A DNA stretch of 64,000 bases from Anisakis pegreffii. Taxonomy: Eukaryota; Nematoda; Chromadorea; Rhabditida; Anisakidae. The notes under the pieces are model-generated. The model did no database searches, was not told the origin of the DNA, and was given only the letters and a program-made list of their open reading frames with translations. A program made the position numbers and the translations under genes. Numbering within the stretch: position 1 is the stretch's first letter; the number at the start of each line of letters is the position of its first letter. Positions 40,247 through 55,200 of the stretch are shown one piece after another. The DNA is taken from contig JAPYMA010001591.1 in assembly GCA_035041965.1 (NCBI GenBank), forward strand, positions 1 through 64,000, written 5' to 3'.

Positions 40247-43200
40247 ATGGAGACCAAGTTAGCAAACGGGAAGAGCACATCGAACGGCCATATGAGTCCA
40301 GTGTGGCGTCCAGATTTATGGTTACGAGATGTTTGTTTGGTAAGTCTGATTGTTGGATTCATTTATCGAAAAATATTCATTTCAGTTTTTTAGTATTTTT
40401 AATAATATGTCTATATTTATATTTCAGTTCTTTTGTTAAAAGATATTTCTTTTCATGACGTTCAGTTTACTAAAATTTTATGAATATATTCAGAAGTAAT
40501 AATGTGTGTCTATACTTACAGGTCTGCCAATCAGCATATCAAACTGATGAGCAAAAAACTGAACATATAGCCTCAGACGTTCATATTAAGGTTTTTTCAT
40601 TTCGGAAGTCTTGTTTTTAGCTCGCAGTGTTTGACGGTGTACTTGAGTCATTGATTGCAACGATGGAGAGTAGCTTAGGTCACAGAGAGGGGATTATTCA
40701 TAGAAAAATGAAAATTGGATGGGGAGAGGAGAGAAGCATTATGGAGACATCAAGTAGCACTTTTATTTCCATAGAACACTGCGGCATCCGAATGTTTCTG
40801 ATATCATCCATTAATGACGCGAAATGCGCCTATTCAAACCGCTTCCATTGGCGAGAATCGAACCAGTGATCTCTCGTACTGTAAGACTTACTGACTTACC
40901 ACTCAGCCATTCTGGTTGTCGAGAGTTGCATTCAGCGACGACATTTTAAACGAATAATTGGCCTTCCAATCCTGATGACTCTCAATGAGATCATCTGAAA
41001 AGTAGACTTAACGTGATTTCGATGAATTCCAGAAGTTTGTGTGGGTTCATATCGAAGCTCTAAATTACATCTGTATTTAGAATGTCATTTGATTTTACTG
41101 CGTTGGATATCAATTCGATTAAAACCACAAAACTTGTTTTGTATAATCAGAAATTTGCTGTGAAATCGGAGCAGGTTTTAACTCATTGAAAAGTTCAACA
41201 GTAAAAATAATTATAATTACACAACAATACGAACGTAATTGTTGATGGAAATTTTCGGTTTTCGAACATGAAATATTTCGTTCAGTTGCATTCTCACGCC
41301 TAATTCATAAGCTTACAATCACTTACAAGTAATTATAATTACTCACAGCGATATGAACGTACTTGTCATCGGAATATTCTTGCAAGAATTCCAATTGCTT
41401 TATCCGTATTTCAGCGGGTGAAATTATACGATTTCTTCTCAAAAGAATCTCGATCTCTGAAACACTCTGAGCGACCATCAGTAATTCTCAATCGATATCA
41501 ACATTCTCAAGCACTTGTTATCGGTGAGTGGAAATCTTTGGGCATATTTTGTTAAGCTGTTTTTTACTATACCTGTTCATCTGTGCAGAATTGTGTAAGC
41601 AAAACGTTTGACAGAATTTTAGATGAGATGATCGAAAATGATTTATAATAGTATGTAGCAGTGCAATTTTAGTTGCAATCTTTGATTTATGCGAACACGT
41701 GCGCATTGTCTTATAAGTTACTTATTTCGAATTTTTACATTATCAAAACTCTATCACTTCGGTTGTTGACACGGTAAAGTTCAGCTGATAATGACAGTAA
41801 ATTTTATCGTTTAAAGGATTGGAATGTATTCATGAATTTGTAATGCCGTTTTGTTCAACTCCATGGTGGGCATGTAGTATTTGCTATAAGGCTGACAGTA
41901 CGTTGGATATGTTGGATGAGCATTTGAATTCAATATCACATATTCGGACTTATATCGTTAGTGTTTATTCACTCATTTGTTGTTCAATCTTTCCATCAAC
42001 ACCTCTCTTAATTCATTGGGCACAATCAGTTTTTCATATTCAGTCGAACTTCGTGAATCTGAAGTCTTATGATTGATGGCATAGCCTTCAAGGGAATAAC
42101 AAGCCTTAATGAGTTTAAGGACGAATTTCATCCGAATTTTGTGGTTGATGACGACATGGATCGATTGACATTGATTGATCGTTTATATAAAGTTCGATTG
42201 GAGTTGTTGAAAGAAGCAGATGGAAGATTGGAATCACCAGAAGTGATCGATATCGATAACGATGTCACAAAGCAGACTGCCGTTGAGAAGTTGGGTATTG
42301 CTGACGAGATGAATGCGATAATGCAGCCGTATAAAAGTGGTGAAATATTCGACGGTTTCAATGCGCTGCACTGTAAGATTTGCCATTCGGCTGTGATAAC
42401 AAGCGATAAGGATACGAAAGAACGATGCTGGTTAACACATTCGTCGTCATCGTACCATCAGCGTATGCAGCTCATTGCCGCCACCCTTCAACAACGTATC
42501 GTTCAATTTTGATTATCTCATTTTCTTTCCAACGCACACATTTCTTAACGAGAGAGGTAATATGAATACTTTTGTAGGTAACGTTGATGCGTGTTTTGTA
42601 TGCATCTGCAAATATTTTTTGAGTAGTATCTGTATTGTGAGCTCTGAATTTACGTATCGAAGCGATTGGTATCGTAGATTGTAGAATGTTGATGCGTGCT
42701 GGTAATGTGTATTGATACAGAATAAATGAAGGGGTTTCGATTGCAGTTGATAGTTGCAAGATTAGTGCTCCACGAGTCGCAGCTGAATCACGTCAAAATG
42801 AATGGACACTGAACTCGAATGGTGTTTACATAGGACCTATTGCTGGTCTACAGTATCTTTTATATTTTGGTTTGTTTTTTATTTGGTTATTTGGATATGT
42901 GATTGTTTCATTTCATTATTCATATGACTTTTTGACAATCTTTTTAGTAAATATCATCAATGAATGCTGATGTTGTTTGAAAGCGGTTTCATCGAATTTT
43001 AAAATTTAAGGAACTTTACCGTATTGTGATTTGTGCTATATGGTATTGGATGAGCAAAACGTGATGGAACACTTCTCATCTGAAAATCATCTCATCAAAT
43101 TTTTGGTTAGTTTTTGTTTTTTTAGTTGCTTCATTTAATAGAGATTTTTGAATAGTTTATATTGATTCGTATTGATTACCCTTGTACGTGTCTATATGTC

Positions 43201-46200
43201 GTTAAAATTATTGTAATTTTTGAGTTAAAACGATTCGTTAAGGCAATTTTTTTTGAATGAAATGAGTTCTCCTGATTCAAGCTTGTTAAACTGGTAATTG
43301 AATCGGTTACAGTCTTATAATCGCCCAGCTTCAATGTATACGGCAATGTATTTGCCTGAAGATGCACGACGTTCGCATATGCTATCTCTACTGGGTTGTC
43401 TCGGAACCGACTGCAGCGTTGGTGGTAGTCCGCGTAAAGTTGAGGTAGATCATTTCGGATTATAGTGATTAGTACCGATCGATTTTATGGCTACTTTTTA
43501 TGATATTAAAGTGTATTCAAATTGTTCACAATTAATTTTCAACTTATGATTTTTTTTGCTCGCTTTTGCATCATTTGATGCAAAATTTCGATTGGTGTTG
43601 CCCCATGCCGGATGAATAACCACGGAATGAATCAAGTGAATTTAAAGGTCGCTCATATTCCTGAATTGGTGATTGCAAATTCGAATCCGATTATGGCAAA
43701 TGTGCCATCGTTGATGCCCCCGTGTATGTCGATTGGCGTCGAGAATTTCTGTTTTTGGTGTCCAGTGAGTATTCGACTCAATTTGTTTATTAATCATCCT
43801 TGGAATCGCTAATTTTTTTTAAACTTCAATTTTCAAATATGAGTTGCTTAAGTGTAGATTAAACAAATACGAATATATTATACAGATTTGTTGGAGAGTA
43901 ATGAAGGTGCCAAAAGAAGATAATGAACGAATACAGTTATGGACCGAGCACTGTACCAAATCGAGAAAGCATTTCGAATGCGCTGTTCGACGCGATCTAT
44001 TCAATTTTGGTGTGTTGCTTACACTGGGAATACGTTATTCATAACTGAGTGGCATTGTGATCACAATGTTAACATTTATGTCGATTATGAAAAGTATTAC
44101 ACCGTTTACGAATAGTTGTTTCACCATTCGGCGATTATCCTGCAATGTAGATAGACGATGGATGGTTAGAAGTGCGACTGATGTTTAGAGCAAAAATATT
44201 TCAGAGGATGTGAATTTCGTTGATATTGTAACAACACTACAATTACCCGCATTCAAACAATTAGCCAGTTGGGAGCTGGTTAAAATGAACAATGGCATGG
44301 AGATTAAGATACAGCACTTCACATACATTGGTCTTGACTTTGTGGTCGATGATGTGCTCAACAACGAGGTTAGTTTCGCATGTTTTAATGTAAAAAGACG
44401 GTAATTCGTAGCTGTCGGCAATGCGATTTCTTGAGTAAGTTAGAGCAGTTCAAATCGCGATACAGTCCATTGACATTCACTGAGCTTTTTGTTTGTTAGG
44501 ATTTGATAAATAGGCCTACATTTATAGATGGATGAAGAGTGGAATGTTTAGATGAACTGATAATTCATGTGATGCATTGAAGTAATGCAATTAGACCGAA
44601 TAATGAATTGAAAGAGTGGATCTTGTTGAGTTATGATCGAGCATCAGATGAATGAAGTGGAGTTTTTAAAGGATTAGTTGGTTGAAGGAAAATACTGATT
44701 GGCACGAATATGCAAACAATTTGGTGTGATATGCATTGACAGTCATATAAATGTTTTAGATTGTTTGTATAGCGTGTGCGGAAATATTTTCACGTAGTGA
44801 TTTATCGCAGTTGTGTTTGCATATTCGATCCAGGAACCATTTACTGCAATATTTGGTTTGTTTATTCGCGCAAATTGTTCTCTTCCGCCTATCTTATCAG
44901 ATTCTTCGCTTTGTTAGTGTACACAAAAGAGTAAGTGAACTGAAAATTGTGAGAAATATTTAGATGAACTCTTATCAGAGAGCTCAAACTAAAACCGAAA
45001 TTAGGCAAATGATAAAATGCAGCATGCAAAAAATGCCTAGAATCATGGACAGGTTAATAGAATTGTGGAGCTTTTCTTATTCTGTGAGAGAGGATTCTGT
45101 TGTTTCGGTTCTTAGAAAATGGGTTAACTTTAACGAATTGAGATACATCCAAACAAATATGGTGATTAGTTGGTGTTTCTTTAAAATTTGCATGAAAAAT
45201 TTACATGTGAAATTTTCGACGACTTATTTTTCTGTGGACATTTCACATTTGATAAATTAAACTGATGAAATACGCTCAATTGCCGATGTGTTCAGCACAC
45301 GACCGATCGTGAGATGTACAATCTGATCGAATCGCAGCAAATGCAACACGCTGTCGACAACCTTTTAATCGATTACTTACGTCGTTCGATCTCATCGGTC
45401 GGTCAGATTCGTGTTTATAACGCCAGTTTAGCGGTTACAGCCAAGAGTTGGGGTCAGTTAGCATATCGAAAAGTGCAGCTCGCGAACATTGATGCTGAAC
45501 ATCGAGCAGCATTCGAGTTGCTTGTCAAAATCGTTGATCAGCTGGCCAACGATAAAGGTGAGGGAAAAAAATTTTTTTGGTTGATTTCAACTTCGAATCG
45601 TGAATTTGATTGAAATTTGCTGATTGGTGAAATTTGTTTTTGAATTTTTGAAGTTGAATGATGCCATTTGAAGCTTCGAAGTGTGTTGTGTTGAGAGTTG
45701 AAGTGGTTGCTTGATGATGATCTGTGAATGCTTTGTGCTTTCAGCCGAACAGATCACCTTACCGATAAAGGATGCATTACAGTTGTGTTCGGTTCGCATA
45801 CAGACGGTTGCTGACAAAAATGTGTTATTGTATTGTAAGGTGAGTATCGCTTTGAGATCGTTGAGTAACGCGCTGTGTTGTTGAATTTTGTTGAGTAATG
45901 TGGCACGAAGCATTATACTAAATTCTCTCTAAAACAATGAATGGTTGATTTAATTGTTGAGTGATTCGATTTGGCATGACTGATGTGAGTAGTGATTCGG
46001 AGGATTGAATGTGTGTTATTTAAGGGATGTGAGCGTATTTTAAGTGTTGCTGGAAACGCAGTCGAGAAGGGTGTATGGGACGAGCATTTATTGGGCGAGT
46101 TGCACGCAAAACGAGCTGATTCGTTGGCAAAGAATAAATTCGGTTTGTGTAGCACCGTAATTTTTGAATGAATTCATTTGCAGCTCGAGAAGAGATCTCG

Positions 46201-49200
46201 CTAAAATCAAAAGATAGGAGAATATTTCAAGGAGTGGATAAATTTGTGGGTTTCGATTATTTCAGCTGATCGGAATGAGGCCATTTTTCGGGAATATCAT
46301 TCGATATTGGGGAGAAGTAAACTCTTATCGTTGCTTTCGTTTCAGATTCCGCGGGTTTCCTCGTCGATGAAAAACCAAAGTTCGGAGCGACTCTCATCGA
46401 TCAGTCGGGTTTGAAAAAGGTTTTTATTTGTTGAATGATTGGTCTTCATCTGTTTTCTTGTGTTCATTCGGTGCTCATTTTATCAGAGTAAATTTTAATG
46501 ATCTTTTCCATTAGCTTAATTGTTCAGTCAGTTTCTTTTTTGAAAACGCCATTGTAGTTCTATACTCCAGAAATAATCTGATAGCCATTTCATAGTTATT
46601 CACAAATATGCAAAAGTTTACTAGTATTTTCGGTTTTTTTTTTGAAAATTGCTCGAGAAACTTATTTGCACTTTCGTACGAATCAAAGTTAAGATGTGCG
46701 AAATTCAGTACGGTGTTCAGCAGAAAAATTTTGCGTAGAATCGAAGAGATGAAACAATTTTCAGAAGGTGGTTTGGCGTTGGAAGGAGTTGACAAACGAA
46801 TACGAGTATGTCTATAAAGTGGTCGGATTGAGTGATATGATCGAACGACGCTCGTCGAATGCGGAGATGAGTGTGGCCGAGATGGATGTCTATTGTACGT
46901 TGTGTACGGCGATCATTTCGTATTCTCAGGAAGCGGTTGATGAACACATTCGCTCATTGACGCACATCATCAATTATGCGGTTAGTGTTTTTTTGAAGAG
47001 TTGGGTTGTGATCAGATTTTGAAATACGCATATAACAAATATGTGGTGATGGATTAGGATATGAGGATATGAAGTGATGCGAATCGATCCAGCAACTTAT
47101 TACAAATAGTATTTTCATTATTATTGTTTTTGTTCTTAGTATTATCATTATTATGCCTGATTTTTATTGTGAAAATTGTTTTTTCATTGTTACAATTATT
47201 ATTCTTATTATTTTTATTATTATTGTTATTATCATTATTGTTATTATTATTATGATTATTGTTGTTTTCATGATAATTACTAAGTGTCATAAAGATTTCA
47301 GTACAAATATCATCAAGATCATATCGCAGAATTGGAAGAACTGGAGCGTGAGTATGCATCGGATGATGGAAGATCACTGCGAAGACACCTTGCGTTGTTG
47401 TTGAAAGATGACTGTTGCGCTGTTGCGAATTCTCAGATGCGTGTCTACGATCCATTCAACGCTAGAAAACAACGCGATTTGAGAATACAAAAAATCAGTG
47501 TAATTTCCTTTCTTAATGCATTTTTCTCGTTTTGTCAACGTATTTTCACAGAATTGAATCATTCCGTTGAGTTTGCTTTGTGTGATTACTTCATTAGTTC
47601 GTCGTATTATTAAGGATATTTATTTGTTCGTTGAAGTCTATCACATATGTTGCAGATGTCGGCAAAACAATCGCAAGAGGAACGGCAAAGACAAAAACTG
47701 AAAAGAATTGCGATCGAAAAACGAAGAAAACTGGAGAAATGGTTGATCAGTAAAGAGAACAAGAAAAAAGTTATTATTGTTATTATTCGATTCTCCCAGA
47801 TCTGCTTTTCTTTTGAGAGCGAATGATAGTTCTCTTTGTTTTTTTTTTTGTTTTTTAACGAGCAAAAGGGGTGGACACGGAACGCATTTTACGATAGTCG
47901 GTAAATATTGCGTAAGGTTGAATGATTTTATAAATCTGATTTGAATGTTTGCTTAATTGAAAATGTTTTGAAACAATTTTAAGGATGCAATGTTGGAGGA
48001 AAAAGTTCGTAAGAAGAATCTCGATGAAAAACGAAAATATTTGGCGCGATTGGAACTGAAACGCATTTGTGAGAAACGAGAACGAGATAAATTGGAAGAG
48101 TGTAGACGAGTGAAAACAGCTGAGAGAAAGCAGGAAGCGGAAAAGGAGGCGAGAGAAAGAGAACTGGACGAAAAAGTAAAGAAGGAACGAGGCAAAATAA
48201 AGAAAACTGAGGAGGAAAAGTCACGAAAGAAACTCGAAATGTAAGTATTTTAATTACTATCTGAGTGATAATTTTCAGAAATGAAAAAAAAAAGAAACGA
48301 TGAAAGACGAAATAAGTGGCAGAATTTCGCAATCCTTCTAAGCAGAATAGGTTTTATTTATTAGTATATCAATATTAGAGAATAATTTAATATTCATGCA
48401 AAAAATTTCATTCAGTGGACAACAAAATTGATTCATTTTACTGAATATTTCTAAAAAACATTTAAAAAACAATCTCCAGCATGTTTTTCAGCCTCGCAGA
48501 ATGTGCTGAAGAAGTAGATGATATGGATCCAGGCTGGAAGAAAGAAGCTGTGAAGAACGAAAGAGAATTCGAGCGAGAGGAATTTTCCGTCAAAATAGAG
48601 GCGAGTAGTAGATTTTTTGAAAAATATTTCCGAATTTTTGTTTTCGAACTATAAAATTCTTGATTGTGCCAAATAATTTCTCACCATTTGAAAGTTTCTT
48701 CCGTTCATTAATAGATTTTTGGTGGTGAAGAATAATGTGGAAATTTTGAATTTTCCCATTAATTTACGAGAAATAAGTCTTCGTATGTGATTTTTGGTGA
48801 AAATTTAGTCAGAAGAGGGAGAAAAGAAGAGTGCAGAGGAAGTGGTGGGGGTGGTTCGATTGAATGAGCAGCAAATACAAGAGGAGATCGAACGTTTACG
48901 GCAAGAAAAAGCGGGCATCATGGAAGCTTTATCGACGATGCAAAATGTTTGTTTAATTATTTGCGAGCAGTGATTTTTTATCTTCATAGAATTATCTGCA
49001 GCCATGAATATTGATCTGAACATGCAAAATTTTATTATAGACACCCTGTTGGTTGTGCATCTGAGTCATAACTTTCTACAATTGATGTAGGTGAGCATAA
49101 ACGTTTGAAAGTGTGAAAGTAGAAAGAGTTGCGATGAGCGCAAATTTGAAAGACTGATCGCCAAACAAGCAAATGATGCTTTACGTAAGTGAATGTGCTC

Positions 49201-52200
49201 AGTCGTCTAGATCATGACTGGAATGCTTATTGGTTGACAATACAAGATGTTCATTAAAAATAGAAAAATTTTAGCGTTGTTCGCGTGAAATGGAACTAAA
49301 TCGTATGATCGTAACGGTGCCAAATACGACCGATTCGACGTCACCACTGCCAGCGTTAAGGCAACGAACGGTCATTGATCAGTCCCAATCGTCATCAGTT
49401 TATGTGTCGTCGCAATCACTCAAAATGCCACCCAAAAATCAAATACGTCCACTATTTCCGAAGAAAGCATCACCTGGTTTACACCACTGTCTTGTTGAAC
49501 CGGTACCGTTGCTGTCCATTGACCTGAGTGATCAACAACGAAAGAAAAAAATGGAAGCCAATTTGAGAGCGTTCGAAAGCATTGAAACACGAGAATTATT
49601 AATCGATTATTGTGAGTTTCATTAAATTTCAATTTGTTTTCTTCTTGTTTGCATATATAATTATTTAAATGTTAGATTCAGCCATTTGATTGTGGTTTTG
49701 CTTACGCATTGCTTCAAGAGTATTGTCAATTGATTGTTGCGTTACGAAGAGCGAACGCGATTCATTTCTTCTTGTTCGCGATTCCATTGAACATCTTCAA
49801 TTCAATGTCTCCGTTTTTACATACCATTTCCGAAAAGCCAATGATATGCGTAGCAATGTGCAGAGATATATTCATTTTAGTATGGAAACAAGGTGGTGAA
49901 ATGATTCCAACAGACGATATTCCGGAACGTTTCAATAGTGATGCGGCTAAACTGAATGGACTGCTTGGACTTTCAACGGTTTTTATTTGTTTATTTACTC
50001 AGTAAATAAAACTCATTGCGAATTTACGCCTCTCCGTAATTACATTCGTCCTTCGCTAACCTTCTCCTTCATGCACAACAGACGATATCAGTGCGTGGAA
50101 TCACCCGTATCCATTGAAAAAAAAAACTGATGTGGCGTTAATAGATCTATATGATGACCCAACGCTCCACTGTATTACCCAATAGTTTCTAGGGAAAGGG
50201 ACTCGAAATACGCCCAAAAACACACCCTAATTGATCGAGAAAAAAACACGTTCAATGATAGGTTAAAGCAACGTTCAGCTGTTGAAATAACCTATAGCAG
50301 TAAACCGGTAATCTTTCTGAATTGATGATCAGAAACGGTGTGGTATTGAGGTAATACAGTGATGAACAGTTAGTGTAATTTGCTAGGCTTAGAACTTTCA
50401 GACTAGACATACGAAGTACTTACTCTCTTAGTTGAGAAATCTTTCTGAATCGCTAGACATGTTTTTAAAAAATCGAAAAAGACAAATTTATGACTGATAT
50501 TTGTTTAAAATTCGATGAAACAGGTTTACAAGCAACAGTAATATTGTCAAATTTTGATACAAAACTCACACAAGTGATGGTTACGCCGACCTATTCGTTG
50601 GTTGTGTTTCTAGTTCCGTATTGATAAATCACTGCATTGTTCCACTGGAAAGAAGCGTTCGATTGTAGGTCTATCAAGTGCAGTGTTACGATCAACCGAC
50701 CTTTCAGTCGTACTTCTGCAGTGCGTGCTCGGTGTGGACGATACCTTCGGCGATGCTAGAGCATTTGATGACACCCGAACATCGACTTGCCTATTTGGTG
50801 AGTGACGATGCTTATTTTCTTGATCGTCAATTCGTTTAGTCGCCTTGTTGTTCGCATTTATTTGCTAAATTATTGTCCTATTGAAATATTCAACGGAAAA
50901 ATTTTTTCACTTTTTTTTTCGTGGTACGAATGGCGTTCATGTTTTATCGTCACAGTTATTCTTTGTCAAGTAATTTTTCATTGCACGAGAGATATTTTAG
51001 TTTCGAAATTATAAAATGTATCACAAATCGGCAATGAATCAACCGAATACGACCGTTCGTGATCAAATGCTCGAGCAATTCGCACAACAAATCTGGAAGT
51101 TGGAAGGTTCTGGCGAGGTGAAGTATCGTTTATCGTGTGCGGTTAATTACGAGACAGTCACACGTTTATGGCCGCAGCTTGCGCGTGATCTGCAGAGTAG
51201 TCTGTGGAAGAACGCATCGTCGATTGAACGTAAGTATATGTTGGTTCTTGACCGTCTACAGTTGACCCGATCATAATGCAATTACCGATCTGTATCTGAG
51301 AGATTCGAATGAGGAGTCGGCAGTACTGAGCAAGTGATATGTTATGTGTAGATATTTGATTTTGATGGACCACGTATTAATAAAATCAGTCCAGTTAATA
51401 ATTATCGTTGTTATTCAGAACAAAGCAGCACTCCACCACCCGGCATCGAACCCGAAAGAAGGAAAAAACATATTGAAGCAGACAAATGCGTGAAGCATAA
51501 AACAGTGAAAGAGTATGACAAAGATGGTAATAAGTATGAAAAAGGCACAAGTGATCAAATGAAAAATGAAAAACGACGGGAAATGTCGTTGTTGAGGGAG
51601 AAACAAGCACGCTCTTCGAGCCGGAAGAAGGATTCACCGTTATCGACAAGGTAGTGCTTCAACTCGATTCTTTCAATTTCTAAACAAAACATTAACTCTG
51701 ATCAATATCCTCATTTGTGCTTGTCCAAATCACTCTTCGAGTCACTTAAACACGAAGTTTTATCCGAATTGTACGTTTAAATTGTTGACTGTTCAGCATT
51801 CCGATTGTCATTATTTTGATGCCTTCAAAAAGTTTTTTGAAAGTAAAATTGAAAATAACGTTTATCAAACAGAACAGTTGGAAGGAGAAGTTGATGTGAA
51901 TTCTTGGTGCTTTAATAATATCTCGGAGAATTTTATCAACAAGTGAATTTGTATCAATGAATAGCGCAAAAGGAATAGTTTTGTTTATAGTGAACGAACG
52001 GCATTATTGTCATCATCGCGAAGAAGAGCTCGAAGGCGTTCATCAAGTGTACGATCGCGCTCCCGATCCCGTTCCCGGTCACTTCGTCTTGCCTCGTCCA
52101 CATCTCATCATCCCACTTCTTCTGCTCATCATCATTTATCATATGCCCATCCATCCACTCATCACTCGCATCACCTGCCCTCAATAAGAAGTTCCCATTC

Positions 52201-55200
52201 CCTGAGATCCCCCTCTAACCGACCCACCACCAGCAGCACTAAATCCAAATCGAACTCACACGCTGATATGATGGAGTCAGTAAGAAGTGTTCGTCGATCG
52301 CCACTGCGAATCTCAAAACTACTCGATTCACTGCATCAAGTGCAAAGTGAATCTGGCACATGGGAAGATGCGGCCGCAGCGTTTTTAACGAAAATTGGTG
52401 ATAAACGTGGTGCAGAACGTATGAAACAACATCAGTGTCGCGATATGTCGCAATCGACAGCGATAGGAACGACGGCTGGAAGTGAGCGAATAAGCGCGGA
52501 ACGTTCGACGAGAAACAGAAGCAGTCGAGAGTCGTCATCTCGAAGACGTTCTCCCAGCCATCCGCATTATCGTCATCACAGACCGTCGTCAGCATCGCTT
52601 TCGTCTTCTTCAAGACATCGGTTAATACTTGCTTATTTATTTAATGAACAAATAAGTATCACAACTCACTACGAGTTTATGCCTCTCTTTCACCATCAAT
52701 ATCACAAATATCACATTCTAACTTCCTTGACGTCCTCATCTCCACACAGTCAACGATAGCAGCCTACGGAATTATCCATCTTCACGAGATTCTAATCCCG
52801 ATTGTTGATTTGTCGATCATATAGATGTAGGGCTGATCTTTCACTGATATATAATCTCCAATTTTTCAATGATTTCTACTCTTTGAATTGGTTATTATGT
52901 CTGCTTTATTTCTTTTCTTTTATAATCTTAAAAGAATTTCACTCACCTTTTCACGTACTTGAGAATTGCTTCAAAATGTCGAGAATCCAGAAACAATTTT
53001 TCCATTTTCAAGTATAACTGTATTCGTCTACTTTTTCATATATTTCTTACGTGTCTCATTTCAAATGATGTAATCCCACAATCTAAATTGAATGAAAAAT
53101 TTTCCGTTGACAAAGAAATTTTGACAAAAAATTTGAAATATTCGTATTGGAGGATTTTTAAATAATCATCTCAGTTGTTCACAAAATGAATTCCTTTGAG
53201 ATTGGTGGTTCACTCTTAGTCGAAGTTGTAAAGTATTATGCAGTCGTCGTCATCGCTGTAATTGTTGTAGAATTGAAAGTGAGCATTCGCATTCATCATC
53301 ACGAGATACGCGTGCTCATCGCGATACCCGATCTCGAGTACGAACACCCGAAAGCAGTCATCGAAAACGTTACGAGTCGTCCGCTCGAAAGGAGCAGAGA
53401 AGTCAAGAGCAACAAAGCAAAAAGAAACATCCGCGAGAATCGCCTTCGACGATCACTTTCGATGAACGAATCGAACAAGAAACTGGAGGTGGTTTGCTGA
53501 AGGTGTGGGAGGGGCTGCCTGAAGAGATCGATAGAGAGCTGAGCAAAAATGAGGCGAAAAAGAAGTTACCAACTGATGAGGACATCGATAGAATATTAGC
53601 GAAGCGTGCGAAAGTTAGTCATTCTTTAATTGTGTATTGCTCTTTTGTTGTTTCGATTCTGATTTGAAACGATTGTTGAAACGCGTTGAACCGTTTGGAA
53701 ACAATTTGGGGTAACATGATGTGAAGATTTTGGTTTCGTTTTCGTGCTGTGATGTGCGTTTATTTTTTCGTTGTTTATTGTCATTTCACTAGAGTCTGAT
53801 GAAATTGTCTAACAAAGAAGTTTTTTGAAAATCTTTAGAAGTGACATGAAAGAATTCTCAACGAAACAGTGGTTTGACGTGGACTTTTTTTTATTGTTAG
53901 ACGATTTGTAGAAAGCAGAACAAGTGAAGCAGCAACGTGATCCAAAAGAGGACATGCGTAAGCTGTTAGGATTGATCGTCACGATGCAACAAGAATGTGA
54001 GAGACGTGGCAATATGTTGGATGAGTCAACCATTGCGCAACTCTATCAAGAAGTTGGTGTCTCATCGAGTGGTATGCAATCGGCAGACAGCCTTCTGCAA
54101 CAACTTTGCAGTTTGATTACGAACGATTCGTCTTCGACTGGTGCCATCAATAACGCACAATCTTACGACAGTAACGCCGCTGGCAGTCAACTGAATCTTC
54201 AAAGTTTTGGTTCGTTCTCGATGCCTTCTAATTGATTCCGTCCTCATCTTCCATAACTGATTTCTTCCGCCTTCTCTCGTCCATTATATGGAATGAGATG
54301 AAACATTTGCTCATTAGAGAAATGATTGGAAATTTTACAGTGATTGGGACCTGAAATGTTCGCGATATTAGGTAGTTAGATATTGGAGGAAATATTTTTG
54401 CATTCATTCTGTCACGCAATTAACTTTGCTACTACATGTATATGTATGATACTATATTTTAACGAGCGCACATTAAAAACTTAAAATTAATGTGCGCTTC
54501 ACTGGAATCTTCAGTTCATATTCGTAGAGAATTCATCGAACTTTTTAAGGAATAGCGGCGGCATCGGTGGACGAGCAGTCTGGCCCGGCAAGTTTCGTCT
54601 ATCCAGGAGCACAGATCCTCTCTGAACAAAGCTCAGATAACATTCGGCTGGATAACACTTCTGCACAAACGGCTTACGCTGGTTATGGAGATAGTTTTAC
54701 ACAACAAGGTGCTACCGAACATAGCACTTGTTCATGGCTCAACAGTGTTTCGACGAATAGAGAACCCTTAGCAGATGACTCCGCAACAGCAGCACTGTCA
54801 GGTGATACATCAGATCTCGGCAGATTGATCGAAAAAATATCTTCGATCACAGATGTTTATGCGGCCAGACAAAAGTTGAAGAAGTTAGCTGCAAAACTGA
54901 TCGAAAACGAAAGAAATGTGTCATCCACAAATTCAGTACCATCGAACGATGCGCTACGGTCATCGTCGCTTTTATCCGGTAAGTTTAGTCGAATGATTTC
55001 TTGTATAGAATGATTGTTAGGGTATTGAAGTCTGATTGCTTCCCTTTTATGATAAGCTACTGAGGAAATATCCTCTCAATTTTATGTATGGTTGGCTTCA
55101 TTTTGTTTTTTTCTTTCATTCGTGAATATTTTTTGATTTTGATTCGTGTCGTATGTGCGTGTATAGGTGATGGCGGGCACCAGATCGCAAGAGTTAAAGA

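Larger units (their letters stand above)
40522..46980 (+). other. Zinc-finger array of the large protein (fingers 1-7)
   Basis: Seven CxxC...HxxxxxH units, typically one per exon or split by one intron. 1: CLVC with HIASDVH (exons 1-2). 2: CSIC with HLNSISH (41817 exon). 3: CKIC with HSSSSYH (42093 exon). 4: CDLC with HFSSENH (43011 exon). 5: CPIC with HCTKSRKH, six residues between the His (43648/43886). 6: CKGC with HLLGELH (45745/46025). 7: CTLC with HIRSLTH (46765). Five-residue His spacing is the U1-C/matrin class, which binds RNA or double-stranded nucleic acid. Several finger exons end a few residues past the last His at a GTTAGT donor, suggesting exon duplication. Confidence 0.82.

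Noticed and set aside
40621..40869. Plus-strand open frame after TTTTTAG (AVFDGVLESLIATMESS...) as an exon of the zinc-finger gene
   Set aside because: It would need a 30-base intron and its far end runs into a tRNA-like fragment; joining 40590 directly to 41415 keeps the frame without it.
40847..40917. A functional tRNA gene on the minus strand
   Set aside because: Acceptor and T stems do not pair; only the promoter boxes are preserved.
47054..47455. 133-aa Asn-rich minus-strand frame
   Set aside because: Antisense of a TTATT-rich intron and of a confirmed zinc-finger gene exon.
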